Below are positions 48,526 through 59,146 of a stretch of DNA of 64,000 bases, piece after piece; positions within the stretch are counted from its first letter, which is position 1; each line of letters opens with the position of its first letter. The stretch comes from Woeseia sp034521225 (GTDB lineage: Bacteria; Pseudomonadota; Gammaproteobacteria; Steroidobacterales; Woeseiaceae), in NCBI GenBank assembly GCA_034521225.1, contig JAXHMR010000025.1:62001-126000 (forward strand). Direction: 5' to 3'. A model generated the notes under the pieces. It was given only the letters and a program-made list of their open reading frames with translations, was not told the origin of the DNA and ran no database searches. The translations under genes and the position numbers were made by a program.

Positions 48526-49995
48526 TCAGGTGTTGGTACGATAATTGGGTGCTTCCTTGGTGATCGTCACATCGTGCACATGACTTTCGCGCATACCGGC
48601 ACCGGTGATACGGACAAATTTGGGCCGCGTGCGCATTTCGTCAATATTGTGACTGCCGGTATACCCCATCGCCGCGCGCAGGCCGCCCATCAGTTGGTGG
48701 ACGATGGCGATGACGCTGCCCTTGTACGCGACGCGTCCCTCGATGCCTTCCGGCACCAGTTTCTCGAGCTGCTCCGTCGCATCCTGGAAGTAGCGGTCGC
48801 GCGAGCCGTGCTTTCCACTCATCGCGCCCACTGAACCCATGCCGCGATAGGCTTTATCAGACCGCCCCTGGTACAGCTCGACTTCGCCCGGGGATTCCTC
48901 GGTGCCGGCGAACAGCCCGCCGATCATGACCGAATGCCCGCCGGCGACGATCGCCTTTGCGATGTCACCCGAATAGCGGATGCCCCCGTCGGATATCAGC
49001 GGTACACCTTTCTTTGCCAATGCCGCCGCCACTTCCGATACGGCCGAGACCTGTGGCACCCCGACGCCCGCGACGACGCGGGTCGTGCAGATTGAGCCCG
49101 GACCGATGCCGACCTTCACGCCGTCAGCACCCGCCTCGACCAGTGCTTCGGCCGCATCGCCGGTGACGACGTTGCCGGCGATCACCTGCAGCTCCGGGTA
49201 CTGTTTCTTGATGCGCCGCACCCGTTCCAGCACGCCCTTCGAAAAACCGTGCGAGGTGTCGACGACAATCAGGTCGGTGCCCGCCCGAACCAGTGCGGCC
49301 ACACGTTCATCGCTGTCGTAGCCCGTGCCGACCGCCGCACCGACGCGCAAGGCGCCGTTCGCATCCTTGCTGGCGCGCGGGAAATCAGATGCCTTCTGGA
49401 AATCCTTGGCTGTGATCATGCCGCGCAGTTCAAATTTTTCGTTGACGACCAGCACCTTCTCAATGCGATGCCGGTGCAATAACCCCATCACTTCGTCGGC
49501 ATCGGCGCCCTCGCCGACCGTGACCAGACGCTCTTTCGGCGTCATGACCGACGACACCGGCGCGTCGAGCTGCGTCTCAAACCGCAGGTCGCGGTGCGTC
49601 ACGATACCGAGCGTCTCCCGGTCCTCGACGACCGGCACGCCCGAAATGCCCATGGTCCGCGTCAGGTCGATGACCTCCCGTATGGTCATGTCGGGTGGCA
49701 CGGTGATCGGGTCGCGCACGATGCCGCTTTCGTATTTCTTGACGAGCTGCACTTCGCGCGCCTGGTCCTCCGGCGTCATGTTCTTGTGAATGATGCCCAT
49801 GCCGCCTTCCTGGGCCAGCGCGATCGCAAGGCGCGCTTCGGTCACCGTGTCCATCGCCGCCGACAACAGCGGTATGTTGAGCCGGATCTCCCGCGTCAGG
49901 CTGGTGCTGAGATCGACTTCGCGCGGCAGTACATCCGAGTAACCCGGCTGCAACAGGACGTCATCAAAGGTAAGTGCTTCGCTCGCTATGCGCAT
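48526..49995 (-). CDS. guaB: IMP dehydrogenase
   Basis: GuaB oxidises IMP to XMP, the first committed step to GMP. 489 aa from MRIASEALTFDDVLLQPGYS at 49995; a longer opening upstream is rejected. Tandem CBS domains sit at about residues 95-205 (SVMTPKERLVTVGEG, VLVNEKFELRGMITAKDFQK). The catalytic cysteine lies in GIGPGSICTTRVVAG; the flap has MGSVGAMSGKHGSRDRYFQ. It is complete, unlike its partner guaA. Only two bases separate its stop from the MITE-like element. Confidence 0.96.
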   Translation of the reverse strand: MRIASEALTFDDVLLQPGYSDVLPREVDLSTSLTREIRLNIPLLSAAMDTVTEARLAIALAQEGGMGIIHKNMTPEDQAREVQLVKKYESGIVRDPITVPPDMTIREVIDLTRTMGISGVPVVEDRETLGIVTHRDLRFETQLDAPVSSVMTPKERLVTVGEGADADEVMGLLHRHRIEKVLVVNEKFELRGMITAKDFQKASDFPRASKDANGALRVGAAVGTGYDSDERVAALVRAGTDLIVVDTSHGFSKGVLERVRRIKKQYPELQVIAGNVVTGDAAEALVEAGADGVKVGIGPGSICTTRVVAGVGVPQVSAVSEVAAALAKKGVPLISDGGIRYSGDIAKAIVAGGHSVMIGGLFAGTEESPGEVELYQGRSDKAYRGMGSVGAMSGKHGSRDRYFQDATEQLEKLVPEGIEGRVAYKGSVIAIVHQLMGGLRAAMGYTGSHNIDEMRTRPKFVRITGAGMRESHVHDVTITKEAPNYRTNT

Positions 49996-50110
49996 GGGAC
50001 TCCGGATCGCAGGTAGCCCGGTGCCTGCCGGCGCCGGACGTACCGCCTGCCAGGTGGCGCGGGCGATGCGCGGCGACTGCAGTGGTCGGGTCAGTCGGGT
50101 TAAACGGTCC

Positions 50111-50139
50111 ATTCTACGCGGGGCGTATTTGACGGTAAA
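50111..50139 (-). promoter_or_regulatory. candidate guaB promoter
   Basis: On the minus strand TTTACC (50139-50134), a 17-bp spacer and TAGAAT (50116-50111) stand about 110 bp ahead of the guaB ATG. A GC-rich discriminator (ggacc) follows, as in promoters shut down by ppGpp. Confidence 0.5.
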
Positions 50140-50173
50140 CCGCTACATTGAAGTAAATGACGCCGGCGCAGCG

Positions 50174-50345
50174 GCGTCATCGCGAGCCCGGCGACCGCGC
50201 GTCATCGCGAGCCGCAGGGCGTGGCGATCTCGCTCCGATTGGCAGAGTCACCAGCAGAACGAGATCGCCACGGCGCTGCGCGCCTCGCGATGACACCGGC
50301 GCTGCGCGCCTCGCGATGACACCGGCGCTGCACGCCTCGCGATGA
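50174..50345. repeat. dispersed inverted-repeat element, locus 13 (last copy in the window)
   Basis: Arms gtcatcgcgagcccggcg and gtcatcgcgagccgcagggcg, linker GATTGGCAGAG, one inverted arm (gagatcgccacggcgctgcg to ctcgcgatgac) and two further short cores ending ctcgcgatgac. It lies between the divergent guaB and xseA genes. Confidence 0.85.
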
Positions 50346-50387
50346 CGGGGCGCTGCGTACCAGCCCATGCCGGGTATACTTCCCGCG

Positions 50388-51781
50388 ATGGACGACAGGT
50401 TTGCAAAAGGGGGCACCGTCGGGGCACTGACGGTATCCGAGCTCAACCGGCAGGCGCGGCAGTTGCTGGAGCGCGGCTTTGCGACGGTGCAGGTCGAGGG
50501 CGAGCTGTCGAACCTCGCGCGCCCGGCGTCCGGACATTTGTACTTCACGCTGAAAGATTCTTCAGCACAGATTCGCTGTGCGTATTTCAGGCAGCGGCAG
50601 CGCGGCCCGACAATACGACTGGCGGACGGCGACCAGGTGCTGGCAACCGGACGGGTCAGCATTTACGAGGCGCGCGGCGACTACCAGTTGATCGTCGAGC
50701 AGCTCGAACCCGCCGGTGAAGGCGAGCTGCGCCGGCGTTTCGAGGCATTGAAGAAGAAGCTGGCGGCCGAAGGCCTGTTCGATGAGGCGATCAAGCAGCC
50801 ATTGCCTGCCCTGCCGCGTTGCATCGGTGTTATTACATCGCCGGCCGGTGCCGCCATTCGCGACATCCTGTCCATACTGAAACGCCGCTTTCCGGCCATT
50901 CCGGTCATCATTTACCCGTCCGCCGTGCAGGGCGCGGCTGCCGTGCCGGAGCTGCTTGCCGCGCTCGACTCCGCTGTCCGGCGGGACGAATGCGATGTTC
51001 TGATCATCGGCCGTGGCGGTGGCTCGCTCGAAGACCTGTGGGCGTTCAACGATGAAGGTCTTGCGCGTGCGCTGCACGCGTGCCCGATTCCCGTTGTCAG
51101 TGCCGTGGGTCACGAAGTCGATTTCACGATTGCGGATTTTGTCGCCGACCTGCGCGCGCCGACGCCATCCGGCGCAGCCGAGCAGGTCGTGCCTGACCAG
51201 GCCGCGTGGCAACGCAGCCTGCAGGCCTTGGCAGAGCGGCTCAATGCGCACATCGGGCGGCGGCTCGAGGCGCGGCAGCAGCAACTCGACTGGCTCGCAA
51301 AACGGCTGGCGCAGGGCAGCCGGCGGCAACGGTCGCCCGCCAGTCCGAACGGCTTGCCCACCTCCGTTTGCGCCTCGCCGCCGGCATGCGCCACGGCCTC
51401 ACGACTCGCTGGCAACACAGCGAACGACTGCAGGCGAGGCTGTGGCGCCAGACACCGGCCGCCCGCGTCGAGCGCGCGCGTTACCGCTGCACCGCACTGG
51501 CCGCACAGCTCGGGCGCGCGGCCGGCCGGCGCATTGAGATGCTCGAGCACCGGCTCGCGGTGGCTGTACGCGCATTGCACTCGGTCAGCCCGCTCGCCAC
51601 GCTCGAACGCGGCTATGCGATCGTCAGCACCGGCGAAGGTGGTCGCGTGCTGCGCGACGCAGCAATGGTCAAACCCGGTGACGATGTGCGCGCTCGCCTT
51701 TCGCGCGGCACGATACTCGCGACCGTAACAGGCCTGGAGCCCGGTACTACGACCAGTGATCCCGGAAGCGACGATGCGTAG
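50388..51781 (+). CDS. xseA: exodeoxyribonuclease VII large subunit (one frameshift)
   Basis: XseA with XseB degrades single-stranded DNA from both ends. About 464 aa. The N-terminal OB fold (FATVQVEGELSNLARPASGH, LYFTLKD) is followed by the catalytic domain (RCIGVITSPAGAAIRDIL, IIGRGGGSLEDLWAFNDE, PVVSAVGHEVDFTIADFV) and coiled coil, ending SPLATLERGYAIVSTGEGG. The frame breaks near 51315. ATG 50388 gives MDDRFAKGGTVGALTVSELN; an upstream start at 50367 adds seven residues. Confidence 0.94.
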
Positions 51782-51825
51782 CGTGCTAGCCCGCATCCGT
51801 CGCCGATATGATTTAGCGAGAATCC

Positions 51826-52653
51826 ATGCAATCGGTGGCGGATGCTGGCTCGGTGATCCTCGCCGGACTGCCGGCCCTGGCGCTTGCGATACCGGAACAC
51901 GCACCGAGGCCCGGCGGCATTGCGGTACTGAAAATACCGGCCTCGCAAAACGGGACACCGCCCATCGTTCGTTTCGAAGGACGGCGCGCGCTGGTCGTCA
52001 GGCGTGACGATAACTGGCTGGCAGTAATTGGCATCCCGCTCGATCGCGAGCCCGGGCCGGCAACCGCCAGCATTTGCAACGTCGGCGACAACGAGCCAAG
52101 GACATTGACGTTCGACATCGGGACGCACGCCTATCGCGAGCAACACCTGACCGTCAAACCCGGGTACGTCAATCCCGCACCCGAACAGCTCGAGCGCATC
52201 ATTGCCGAGCGCGAACACATTGACGCCGCGCTCGCCAGGTGGAGCGACAAAGCGGTCGATGCGGTCACATTGCGCGCGCCGGTCGACGGCACGCGTAGTT
52301 CGAGTTTTGGCTCACGGCGCTTTTTCAATGACGAGCCGCGTGCGCCGCACCGCGGCATGGACATCGCCGCGGGTGCCGGCACCAGGATCAGCGCGCCACT
52401 TGACGGTACCGTACTGCTGGCGGGTGATTATTATTTCACCGGCAATACCGTCATTGTCGACCACGGACAGGGCTTGCTGACGCTGTATGCGCATTTGCGG
52501 GACCTGGCTGTTGAGGACGGCCAGATTCTCGAGCGCGGTGAGCGCCTCGGCACGGTCGGTGCAACCGGTCGTGTGACGGGGCCGCACCTGCACTTCGCGG
52601 TTTACCTGAACGGCACACCGGTAGACCCGGCCCTGCTCCTCGAAGCACCCTGA
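51826..52653 (+). CDS. M23 family metallopeptidase
   Basis: 275 aa. A short signal sequence (SVILAGLPALALAIP) precedes a beta domain (PGGIAVLKIPASQ, EGRRALVVRRDDNWLAVIGI) and the LytM/M23 zinc domain: FGSRRFFNDEPRAPHRGMDI, AAGAGTRISAPLDGTVLLAG, VIVDHGQGLLTLYAHL, TGRVTGPHLHFAVYLNG, with the HxxxD and HxH ligands. It would cut peptide cross-bridges in the periplasm or activate amidases. It follows xseA by 44 bp. Confidence 0.92.
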   Translation: MQSVADAGSVILAGLPALALAIPEHAPRPGGIAVLKIPASQNGTPPIVRFEGRRALVVRRDDNWLAVIGIPLDREPGPATASICNVGDNEPRTLTFDIGTHAYREQHLTVKPGYVNPAPEQLERIIAEREHIDAALARWSDKAVDAVTLRAPVDGTRSSSFGSRRFFNDEPRAPHRGMDIAAGAGTRISAPLDGTVLLAGDYYFTGNTVIVDHGQGLLTLYAHLRDLAVEDGQILERGERLGTVGATGRVTGPHLHFAVYLNGTPVDPALLLEAP

Positions 52654-52689
52654 CCACAACGCGGTGCACGGGTACGCGCGCCGATCACG

Positions 52690-53256
52690 TCAGCTGTCGT
52701 AGCCGAGCGGATGCTCCGAACGCGTGTAGGTGCCGTCCTGCTGGCGCTCAAACACGTTGCAACACTTCATTTCACCACCGTAAATGTGCACGGATATTGC
52801 TGTCGTCTTGTCACAGGGATTGCTGATGCTGTGGTACTCAAACGGCGGAATCAGGCAACCTGCGCTGCCGACGCCGGCTTCGTAGGAATTGCGCGGTTCG
52901 AAGCTGTAATGACCGTTGGTCTTCTCCGTCAGCTCGTATTGCTGCACATCAATACTCCCGCCCCAGACGCCTTCGACGCACCACATCCCGGAATGGTCGT
53001 GTATCGGCGTTTTCTGACCCGGTCCCCAGGTCATGACAACGATCGAATACCCCTTGTCATCATCCTTGTACAGCAGGCGGCGCGCGTAGTGACCTTCAGC
53101 AGGTGTCGTAAATTCGGGCGGCAAATCGATCAGGGATGACCGAATCAGGCGGCACAGCTCGCCCTTGATGGTCTCCACCGTATCGGTGACGCGGTCTTTT
53201 TCGACGGCAGCGTCTACCAGGCGGACCAGTTCATCGGTACCGGGGACTGTTGTCAT
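52690..53256 (-). CDS. cysteine dioxygenase family protein
   Basis: 188 aa from MTTVPGTDELVRLVDAAVE, chosen because GGAG lies eight bases before this ATG. A cupin fold with iron ligands in GQKTPIHDHSGMWCVEGVWG and PPFEYHSISNPCDK. It would oxidise cysteine to the sulfinate, or act on a related thiol such as 3-mercaptopropionate. It lies after metX in the same direction, so sulfur amino-acid metabolism is the common theme. Confidence 0.9.
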   Translation of the reverse strand: MTTVPGTDELVRLVDAAVEKDRVTDTVETIKGELCRLIRSSLIDLPPEFTTPAEGHYARRLLYKDDDKGYSIVVMTWGPGQKTPIHDHSGMWCVEGVWGGSIDVQQYELTEKTNGHYSFEPRNSYEAGVGSAGCLIPPFEYHSISNPCDKTTAISVHIYGGEMKCCNVFERQQDGTYTRSEHPLGYDS

Positions 53257-53276
53257 CAGACAAACTCCATAAATAG

Positions 53277-54542
53277 CTATACCGCCATGGTAACGCGGAC
53301 GACCAAAGGACCGCCACCGCCGCACGGAGCCGCCCTGAAAATCCGGTCCACCAACCCCGGGCTGCGACTTCGCCTGCCACCGAAGCAAGACCGAACCCGG
53401 GCCGCCACAGGCGGTCGGTCAGCCAGCAGGACTCGAAGTAGCGGCAGATTACCGGGGCGAAATGCGTCCATTTCGACGAGGAACGAGTCGTGCCCCTTGA
53501 TGCAGTCGAGCGGCTCGAACATGACGTTGTCGACCACGCGTTGCAGGCCGTCGGCCAGCTCGCGTTGTTGTGCGAGTGGAAACAGGATGTCCGTCGTAAC
53601 CCCAATGACCATGGCGTGTTCGAGTTTCAGGCGGGCAAAGCCGGCGGCGAGTGAGCCGCCGTGTTCGGCGAGGTCGAACAGGTCGGATGCGCGTGACAGG
53701 TACAGGTAGCAGTTCGGGTCGAACTGGCCGGTGAATTTCTTCGCCTGCGATTCGAGGTAGGACTCGACGGCGAAATCGCCATAGAAGGGGTCGCCGGCAT
53801 GGTCTTCGGAGGAACTGCGCTCACGCCCGAAGCGCTGTTCCCACTCCAGTGCGGAGCGGTAGGTGATCATGCCAAGCTTGCGTGCGAGGCGCTGGCCGAC
53901 GAGCGGCGGGTCGGCGGCGTCGTAGTTGCCGTTGGCCCACTTCGGATCCGAACGAATCATTTCCCGCTGCAGCGACCGCACGGCAATGGAAAACGGCAGC
54001 GCGCGTGCCGCTGACGAAATGGAGAGCAGGCCGCGGCTGACGTCGGGATATTGCAGGCAGAATGCCAAAGCGCTCATGCCGCCCATCGAGCAGCCGATCG
54101 TGGTGTGCAGCCGCCGGATGCCGAGGTGTTGCAATACAGCGTACCCGCCCCTGGCAACATCCTCGAGCGTCAGCACAGGAAACGACAGCCGGTAGCGCCG
54201 GCCGGTCGCCGGGTTGATGGACGCCGGTCCCGTCGAACCGAAGCAGCTGCCGAGTGAATTGATGCAGATGACAAAGTAGCGATCGGTGTCGATGGGCAGG
54301 CCGGAGCCGATCATTTCCTCCCACCAGCCGCTCGCCGGGTTCACCGGCGAGGACGAGGCGTGCGCGGACGGTGACAGACCGGTGAACAGCAGGATCGCGT
54401 TATTGCCCTCGTCCTCGAGCTCACCCCAGGTTTCATAGGCGATGACCGGCCGGTCGAGGTAGCCGCCGCGATGCATCGCGAAGCGGCCCGGTACCTGCGC
54501 GAGTTCAGGCCCCGGGTTAGTGACAGTTGAGTCGTTCTTCAC
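53277..54542 (-). CDS. metX: homoserine O-acyltransferase, MetX family (C-terminal frameshift)
   Basis: First step of methionine synthesis; gammaproteobacterial MetX enzymes use acetyl- or succinyl-CoA. An alpha/beta hydrolase: YETWGELEDEGNNAILLFTG, NSLGSCFGSTGPASINP, nucleophile TIGCSMGGMSALAFCLQYP, and the acid/base end IKGHDSFLVEMDAF. An extra t in gcatttcgcc near 53460 shifts the end: corrected, it reads FAPVICRYFES and probably stops at 53419 after one more indel, giving about 374 aa. The usual partner metW is absent. der follows upstream in the same direction. Confidence 0.9.
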   Translation of the reverse strand: MKNDSTVTNPGPELAQVPGRFAMHRGGYLDRPVIAYETWGELEDEGNNAILLFTGLSPSAHASSSPVNPASGWWEEMIGSGLPIDTDRYFVICINSLGSCFGSTGPASINPATGRRYRLSFPVLTLEDVARGGYAVLQHLGIRRLHTTIGCSMGGMSALAFCLQYPDVSRGLLSISSAARALPFSIAVRSLQREMIRSDPKWANGNYDAADPPLVGQRLARKLGMITYRSALEWEQRFGRERSSSEDHAGDPFYGDFAVESYLESQAKKFTGQFDPNCYLYLSRASDLFDLAEHGGSLAAGFARLKLEHAMVIGVTTDILFPLAQQRELADGLQRVVDNVMFEPLDCIKGHDSFLVEMDAFRPGNLPLLRVLLADRPPVAARVRSCFGGRRSRSPGLVDRIFRAAPCGGGGPLVVRVTMAV

Positions 54543-54556
54543 AACAGTACCTCTAT

Positions 54557-55954
54557 TCAGTGCTTGTCGTGTTTCAGCAGCCGTTTGCGACGCCGTTGCT
54601 GGCGCGGTGTCAGTTTGTTGCGGCGGCCCTTGTACGGATTATCGCTCGTCTTGAACGACAGCCGCACCGGCGTGCCGGTCAGGCGAAATGCCTTGCGGAA
54701 GTAATTGACGAGATAGCGCCGGTACGAATCAGGCAGCCGCTCGGTCTGGTTGCCGTGTACGACTATGACCGGCGGATTCCGTCCGCCCTGGTGCGCATAA
54801 CGCAAGCGGATGCGCCGGCCGCGCACCATTGGCGGCGGATGCGACGTGACGGCTGCCGCCAGTTCGCGGTTCAGGTCACCGGTCGACATGTCTCGCGTCG
54901 CCGCGCTATACGCGCGTTCGGCGGAGGGCAGCAGGTCACCGACTGCCGTACCGTGCAAAGCTGAAATCGTGTGCCGCTCGGCAAAATCCAGAAACGGCAG
55001 GCGCCGGTCCAGCTGTTCGCGCACGTGCCGGCGCTGCTCGTTCGACAGCCCGTCCCACTTATTCGTAACAACAACCAGCGCGCGTCCACGCTCGAGGACG
55101 AGGCCCATAAGGCTGACGTCCTGCTCAGTGATACCCTCCTGTGCATCGAGCACCGCGATAACGACCTGGGCGCGCTCCATTGCCTGCAGTGCCTTGACGA
55201 TGCTGAATTTCTCAATCGCTTCGTGCACTTTCGCACGGCGCCTGACACCGGCGGTATCAACCAGCAAATAACGTTTATCGCCGCGTTCGAACGGTACCGC
55301 GACGCTGTCACGCGTCGTGCCGGGCTGATCGAACACGACCAGCCGGTCCTCGCCGATCAAGCGGTTGATCAGTGTCGACTTGCCGACGTTCGGCCGGCCG
55401 ATGACAGCAATGCGCAGCGCGTGGTCCTCTGCCGGCGCTTGCTCGGCGGCAGTGTCGTCAGCGGGAACGAACGGTGCGAGCACTTCGTCCATCAGGGCGG
55501 AGACGCGGTCCCCGTGCGCAGCCGATATCGCCACCGGGTCGCCGAGGCCAAGGCTGTAAAAATCGCTGGTGGCGATGTCGGCATCGAGGCCTTCGGCCTT
55601 GTTGGCGACCAGCCACGTGCTTTTCGCATGTCGGCGTGCAAGATCGGCGACGTGCTGGTCGGCCGCGGTGAGACCGCTGCGTCCATCGACCATGACGATC
55701 GCGACATCGGCCTCCTTCAGCGCCACGATAGACTGTTCGACCATCAATTCGCTGATGCCGGTCTCGCCGCCGGCCACACCGCCCGTGTCGATAACGAGGT
55801 ACGGCAACGGGCCGACACGGCCGAATCCGTACTGGCGGTCACGCGTCAGTCCCGGATAGTCTGCGACCAGCGCATCACGCGATAACGTCAGGCGATTAAA
55901 TAATGTCGACTTACCGACATTGGGACGACCGATAAGTGCGATGACGGGCAGCAT
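54557..55954 (-). CDS. der: GTPase Der (EngA)
   Basis: Der is a 50S ribosome assembly factor with two tandem GTPase domains. 465 aa, intact. G1 motifs are GRPNVGKSTLFNRLT and GRPNVGKSTLINRLIG; G3 are DTGGVAGG and DTAGVRRR; G4 are NKAEG and TNKWDGL. The KH-like C-terminus (IRLRYAHQGGRNPPVIVVHG, GTPVRLSFKTSDNPYKG) ends in a basic tail. Its start lies 17 bp downstream of bamB. Confidence 0.96.
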   Translation of the reverse strand: MLPVIALIGRPNVGKSTLFNRLTLSRDALVADYPGLTRDRQYGFGRVGPLPYLVIDTGGVAGGETGISELMVEQSIVALKEADVAIVMVDGRSGLTAADQHVADLARRHAKSTWLVANKAEGLDADIATSDFYSLGLGDPVAISAAHGDRVSALMDEVLAPFVPADDTAAEQAPAEDHALRIAVIGRPNVGKSTLINRLIGEDRLVVFDQPGTTRDSVAVPFERGDKRYLLVDTAGVRRRAKVHEAIEKFSIVKALQAMERAQVVIAVLDAQEGITEQDVSLMGLVLERGRALVVVTNKWDGLSNEQRRHVREQLDRRLPFLDFAERHTISALHGTAVGDLLPSAERAYSAATRDMSTGDLNRELAAAVTSHPPPMVRGRRIRLRYAHQGGRNPPVIVVHGNQTERLPDSYRRYLVNYFRKAFRLTGTPVRLSFKTSDNPYKGRRNKLTPRQQRRRKRLLKHDKH

Positions 55955-55971
55955 GGGGCAACCGGCACGGT

Positions 55972-57160
55972 TTACTCGTCCTCGCCCGGGGCCGCCGGTG
56001 CATCGCGCTTCGGAACGGCGTAGGCCGACACCTTGCCGGCTTCGGTCTGCACATACAGGCGCCCGCCTATTACAACGGGGGCGCCGGACACCATGCCTTT
56101 ACCGACGCGCTCGCGCGCGACCAGGTCGCCGTCGAGATTGCTCATGAAATGCAGGTAGCCTTCAAAATCAGCGGCAACGACGGCAGTATCGAACGGTACA
56201 GGCAACGTGGGCTCACGGCGCAAAAGCGCATCATTGCGCCAGGCTTCTGCTCCGGTATTGCGGCTCATGGCCAGTATTTCGCCGTCGTTGTTCGCCGTAT
56301 ACAGGTTATTCCAGTCGGCACTGACACCGACGTGCGTCGAAACCTCGCGCGCCCACAGGACCTGTCCCGACTCGGCTGCCACGGACGCAATGCGGCCCTG
56401 GTATCCTGATGCATAGACGTCCTGATCGACTGCCGTAATTGTGCCGTCAACATCGGACAAGCGCTCGAGGTCGGAGCGCCCGGTGGGCGGCGACAGCATC
56501 GCTTCCCATTCCGTCGCGCCGTCCAGCAGGTTCACAGCGACCAGCCGGCCGTTATCAAATCCGGCAATGATGGTCGTACCGACAACAACGGGCGCTGCCG
56601 ATCCACGCAACGTCAGCGCTGGCACACTCTGCTCCATCGACCAGCGCACATTGCCATTGAACAGCGACAGGACCCGCAGCTTGCCATCAATCGTATAGAC
56701 CACCAGGGAATCGCGCGCGATGATCGGTGTTGCCAGCGATTCACTGCCTATATTGATACGCCAGCGTTCCTCACCGGATTCTGCTACGAGGCATATCAGC
56801 GTGCCGTCGCTGGCGGCGACCACGACGCGTCCGTTGCCGAGCCCCGGTCCGGCCGACAGCGGCGCATCGGTCTCCGCGTGCCACAACCTGCGGCCCGACT
56901 CCGGGTCGAATGCGCTGACCGACCCGTCGCGCCCCGCGGTATAGATGCGCGTGCCGTCACCCACCGGGCATCAGGTTCAGCCGGAGAAATTCCGAGTCAC
57001 CGCCAACCTTGGCGCTCCAGAGCCGCTCAACCTCGAGTGTCGGCTCGAAGTCGACCAGTTCCTTTGGCGCCAGCGCGTCGTCATCTTCGCCGCCGAATAT
57101 GCCGCAGCCCGACATCGCGAGACATGCGGCCACCAGCAGGCCTTTGCGTAAGATCGTCAC
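55972..57160 (-). CDS. bamB: outer-membrane assembly factor BamB (one frameshift)
   Basis: BamB is the lipoprotein beta-propeller that helps BamA insert outer-membrane proteins. About 396 aa. Lipobox LAMSGCGIFGG, then LERLWSAKVGGDSEFLR. A single-base break near 56962 (cccggtgggtga) joins to VGDGTRIYTAGRDGSV. PQQ-type blades follow: SVSAFDPESGRRLWHAETDA, RVLSLFNGNVRWSMEQ, GRIASVAAESGQVLWAREV. It overlaps yfgM by four bases and continues to der. Confidence 0.94.
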
Positions 57161-57840
57161 TCGCCTGCCCCGTCCTGCTGCAACTCTGCCGCGGCACTGC
57201 TCAATGCAGCATCATCCGGCAGGTCATCGAGTTTCATGCGCACGTAGCGGCTGTTGACCGTTTGCTGTGCGTTCTCGTCGGCAAGCACCCTGGACCAGGC
57301 GGCCGCCGCGTCGGCAAAATTGCCAAGTGCAAAATGAGCGTCCCCTATTGCGTCGTTAAAGCGCGCCGCAAAGGCACTCTCACCGGGTGTGCCGAGCAGT
57401 TCCAGGGCTTCGGCCGGCTGGTCCTGGTACAGCAGGATGCTGGCCAGCCTGAGCCGCGCAATCTGCTGCAGGGCCTCGTTGCCGCTGGCCTTGGCCAGTG
57501 GCCGGAGTACATCGGCGGCGTCCTGGTCGCGGCCGCGATCCATGTACAAGCGCGCCATCGCGAGGCGGCCCTGGGCGGCATACGGGGTTGAGCCGTACTC
57601 GTCGAACAGCTCTGCCGACAGGCTGGCGGCCGGGTCCAGGTTGCCATCAGCAACCTGCTCCACGAGCTTTTCGTATTGCGCCGATGCCGCCGTTGCGCTT
57701 TCCGCACGCTGCGCTTTCCAGGCGTTCCAGCCGACGAGCATGGCAACACCCAATACCAGTCCGCCAATGACAAACCACTGGTTTTCCTCCCACCAACGCC
57801 GCAGTTCGTCGATGGTTTCCTTTTCGGATAAATCATTCAC
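57157..57840 (-). CDS. yfgM: YfgM family TPR protein
   Basis: 227 aa. A cytoplasmic N-terminus (EKETIDELRRWWEENQW), one membrane helix (VIGGLVLGVAMLVGWNAW), then periplasmic TPR sequence (TPYAAQGRLAMARLYMDR, QIARLRLASILLYQDQ, NDAIGDAHFALGNFADA). YfgM interacts with SecYEG and the periplasmic chaperone network. Intact; its stop overlaps the bamB start. Confidence 0.94.
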   Translation of the reverse strand: MNDLSEKETIDELRRWWEENQWFVIGGLVLGVAMLVGWNAWKAQRAESATAASAQYEKLVEQVADGNLDPAASLSAELFDEYGSTPYAAQGRLAMARLYMDRGRDQDAADVLRPLAKASGNEALQQIARLRLASILLYQDQPAEALELLGTPGESAFAARFNDAIGDAHFALGNFADAAAAWSRVLADENAQQTVNSRYVRMKLDDLPDDAALSSAAAELQQDGAGE

Positions 57841-57857
57841 AAATAATGCCTTTTTCG

Positions 57858-59146
57858 TTACCTGGGGCCCCGTTGCCCGGGGCCAATAAATTTCTGCAGC
57901 TCGTCTGCCACGTTCCCTATTGCGATGCTGGTTTGGGCATCACTGCTTCGCAAAGGTTTCAGTCCAACGGTGCCTGCCTCCATTTCTTCATCGCCCAGCA
58001 CCAGGGCTACCGCCGCACCGCTTTTGTCCGCTCGTTTGAGTTGCACCTTGAAGCTGCCACCGCCGAGATTAATCTCGACCCGGCGGTTGCCGAGGCTGTC
58101 CCGCAGCGACTCGGCGAGCCGGAAGCCCCCCTGCTCGGCGCGTTGACCGACTGTCACAATGTACACGTCAGGCAGGATGGACGGCGCCACGCCGCCACAT
58201 GCCTCAAACAGCGCCACCAGCCGCTCGACACCCATGGCCCAGCCCGATGGCTGGCGTTGCGCGCCCGCCGAGCTTCTCCACCAGGCCGTCGTAGCGGCCG
58301 CCGGAGCATACTGCGCCCTGCGACCCCAGCGCATCAGTAATCCACTCGAATACCGTCCGGTTGTAGTAATCGAGCCCCCGCACGAGGCGCGGATTGACCG
58401 TGTAGGCTATACCCGCGGCGTCAAGCAGCGCTTTCAACTCCGCAAAATGGCTTGCAGCATCGGCGCCCAGGTACTCCTCCATGACCGGCGCGCCGGCCAC
58501 GATGTCCTGCATCTCCGGGTTCTTGCTGTCCAGGATGCGCAGCGGGTTTTGTTCAAGCCGGCGCATACTATCGCCATCCAACCGGTTTTTCACAGCAGAA
58601 AAATACCGGACCAGCTCTTCGCGGTAGCGCGTTCGTGTATCGGCATCGCCCAGCGAATTAATTTTCAAGCGTCAGCCGCCTGAGCCCTAGCTGTTGCCAG
58701 AGGCGCGCTGTCATTATGATCAGTTCCGCGTCAACATCCGGCCCCGCATAGCCCAGCGCTTCGACGTCGATCTGGTGAAATTGGCGGTAACGGCCCTTCT
58801 GTGGCTTCTCGTAGCGGAACATCGGACCGGCCGTCCAGAGTTTCTGGCGCTGGTTGTGCAGCAGGCCGTTGGTAATACCGGCACGCACCATTCCGGCGGT
58901 CGCTTCCGGCCGCAATGTCAGGCTCTCGCCATTGCGGTCGTCAAAGGTGTACATCTCCTTTTCAACGATGTCGGTAACTTCGCCGATCGAGCGCCGGAAC
59001 AGCTCGGTGTACTCAAGCAATGGCAGGCGAATCTCCTGGTAGCCGTAGGATTCGATCAGCGATTGCGTGACGGTCTCGAGGTACCGCCATGTGGCGGCGG
59101 CGCCGGGCAGCACGTCGTTCATTCCACGAATGGCTCTGGATTTCAC
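57858..59146 (-). CDS. hisS: histidyl-tRNA synthetase (two frameshifts)
   Basis: HisS charges tRNA-His. About 429 aa from GTG 59146 (KSRAIRGMNDVLPGAAATW), with GGAG seven bases upstream. Class II motifs: TDIVEKEMYTFDDRNGESLT, LRPEATAGMVRAG, PMFRYEKPQKGRYRQFHQID, and the histidine signature ARLVRGLDYYNRTVFEW (seen as NPRLVRGLDYYN), SGGRYDGLVEKLGGR. Breaks near 58662 and 58255. The C-terminal anticodon domain ends ADELQKFIGPG. No stop separates its frame from rodZ. Confidence 0.95.
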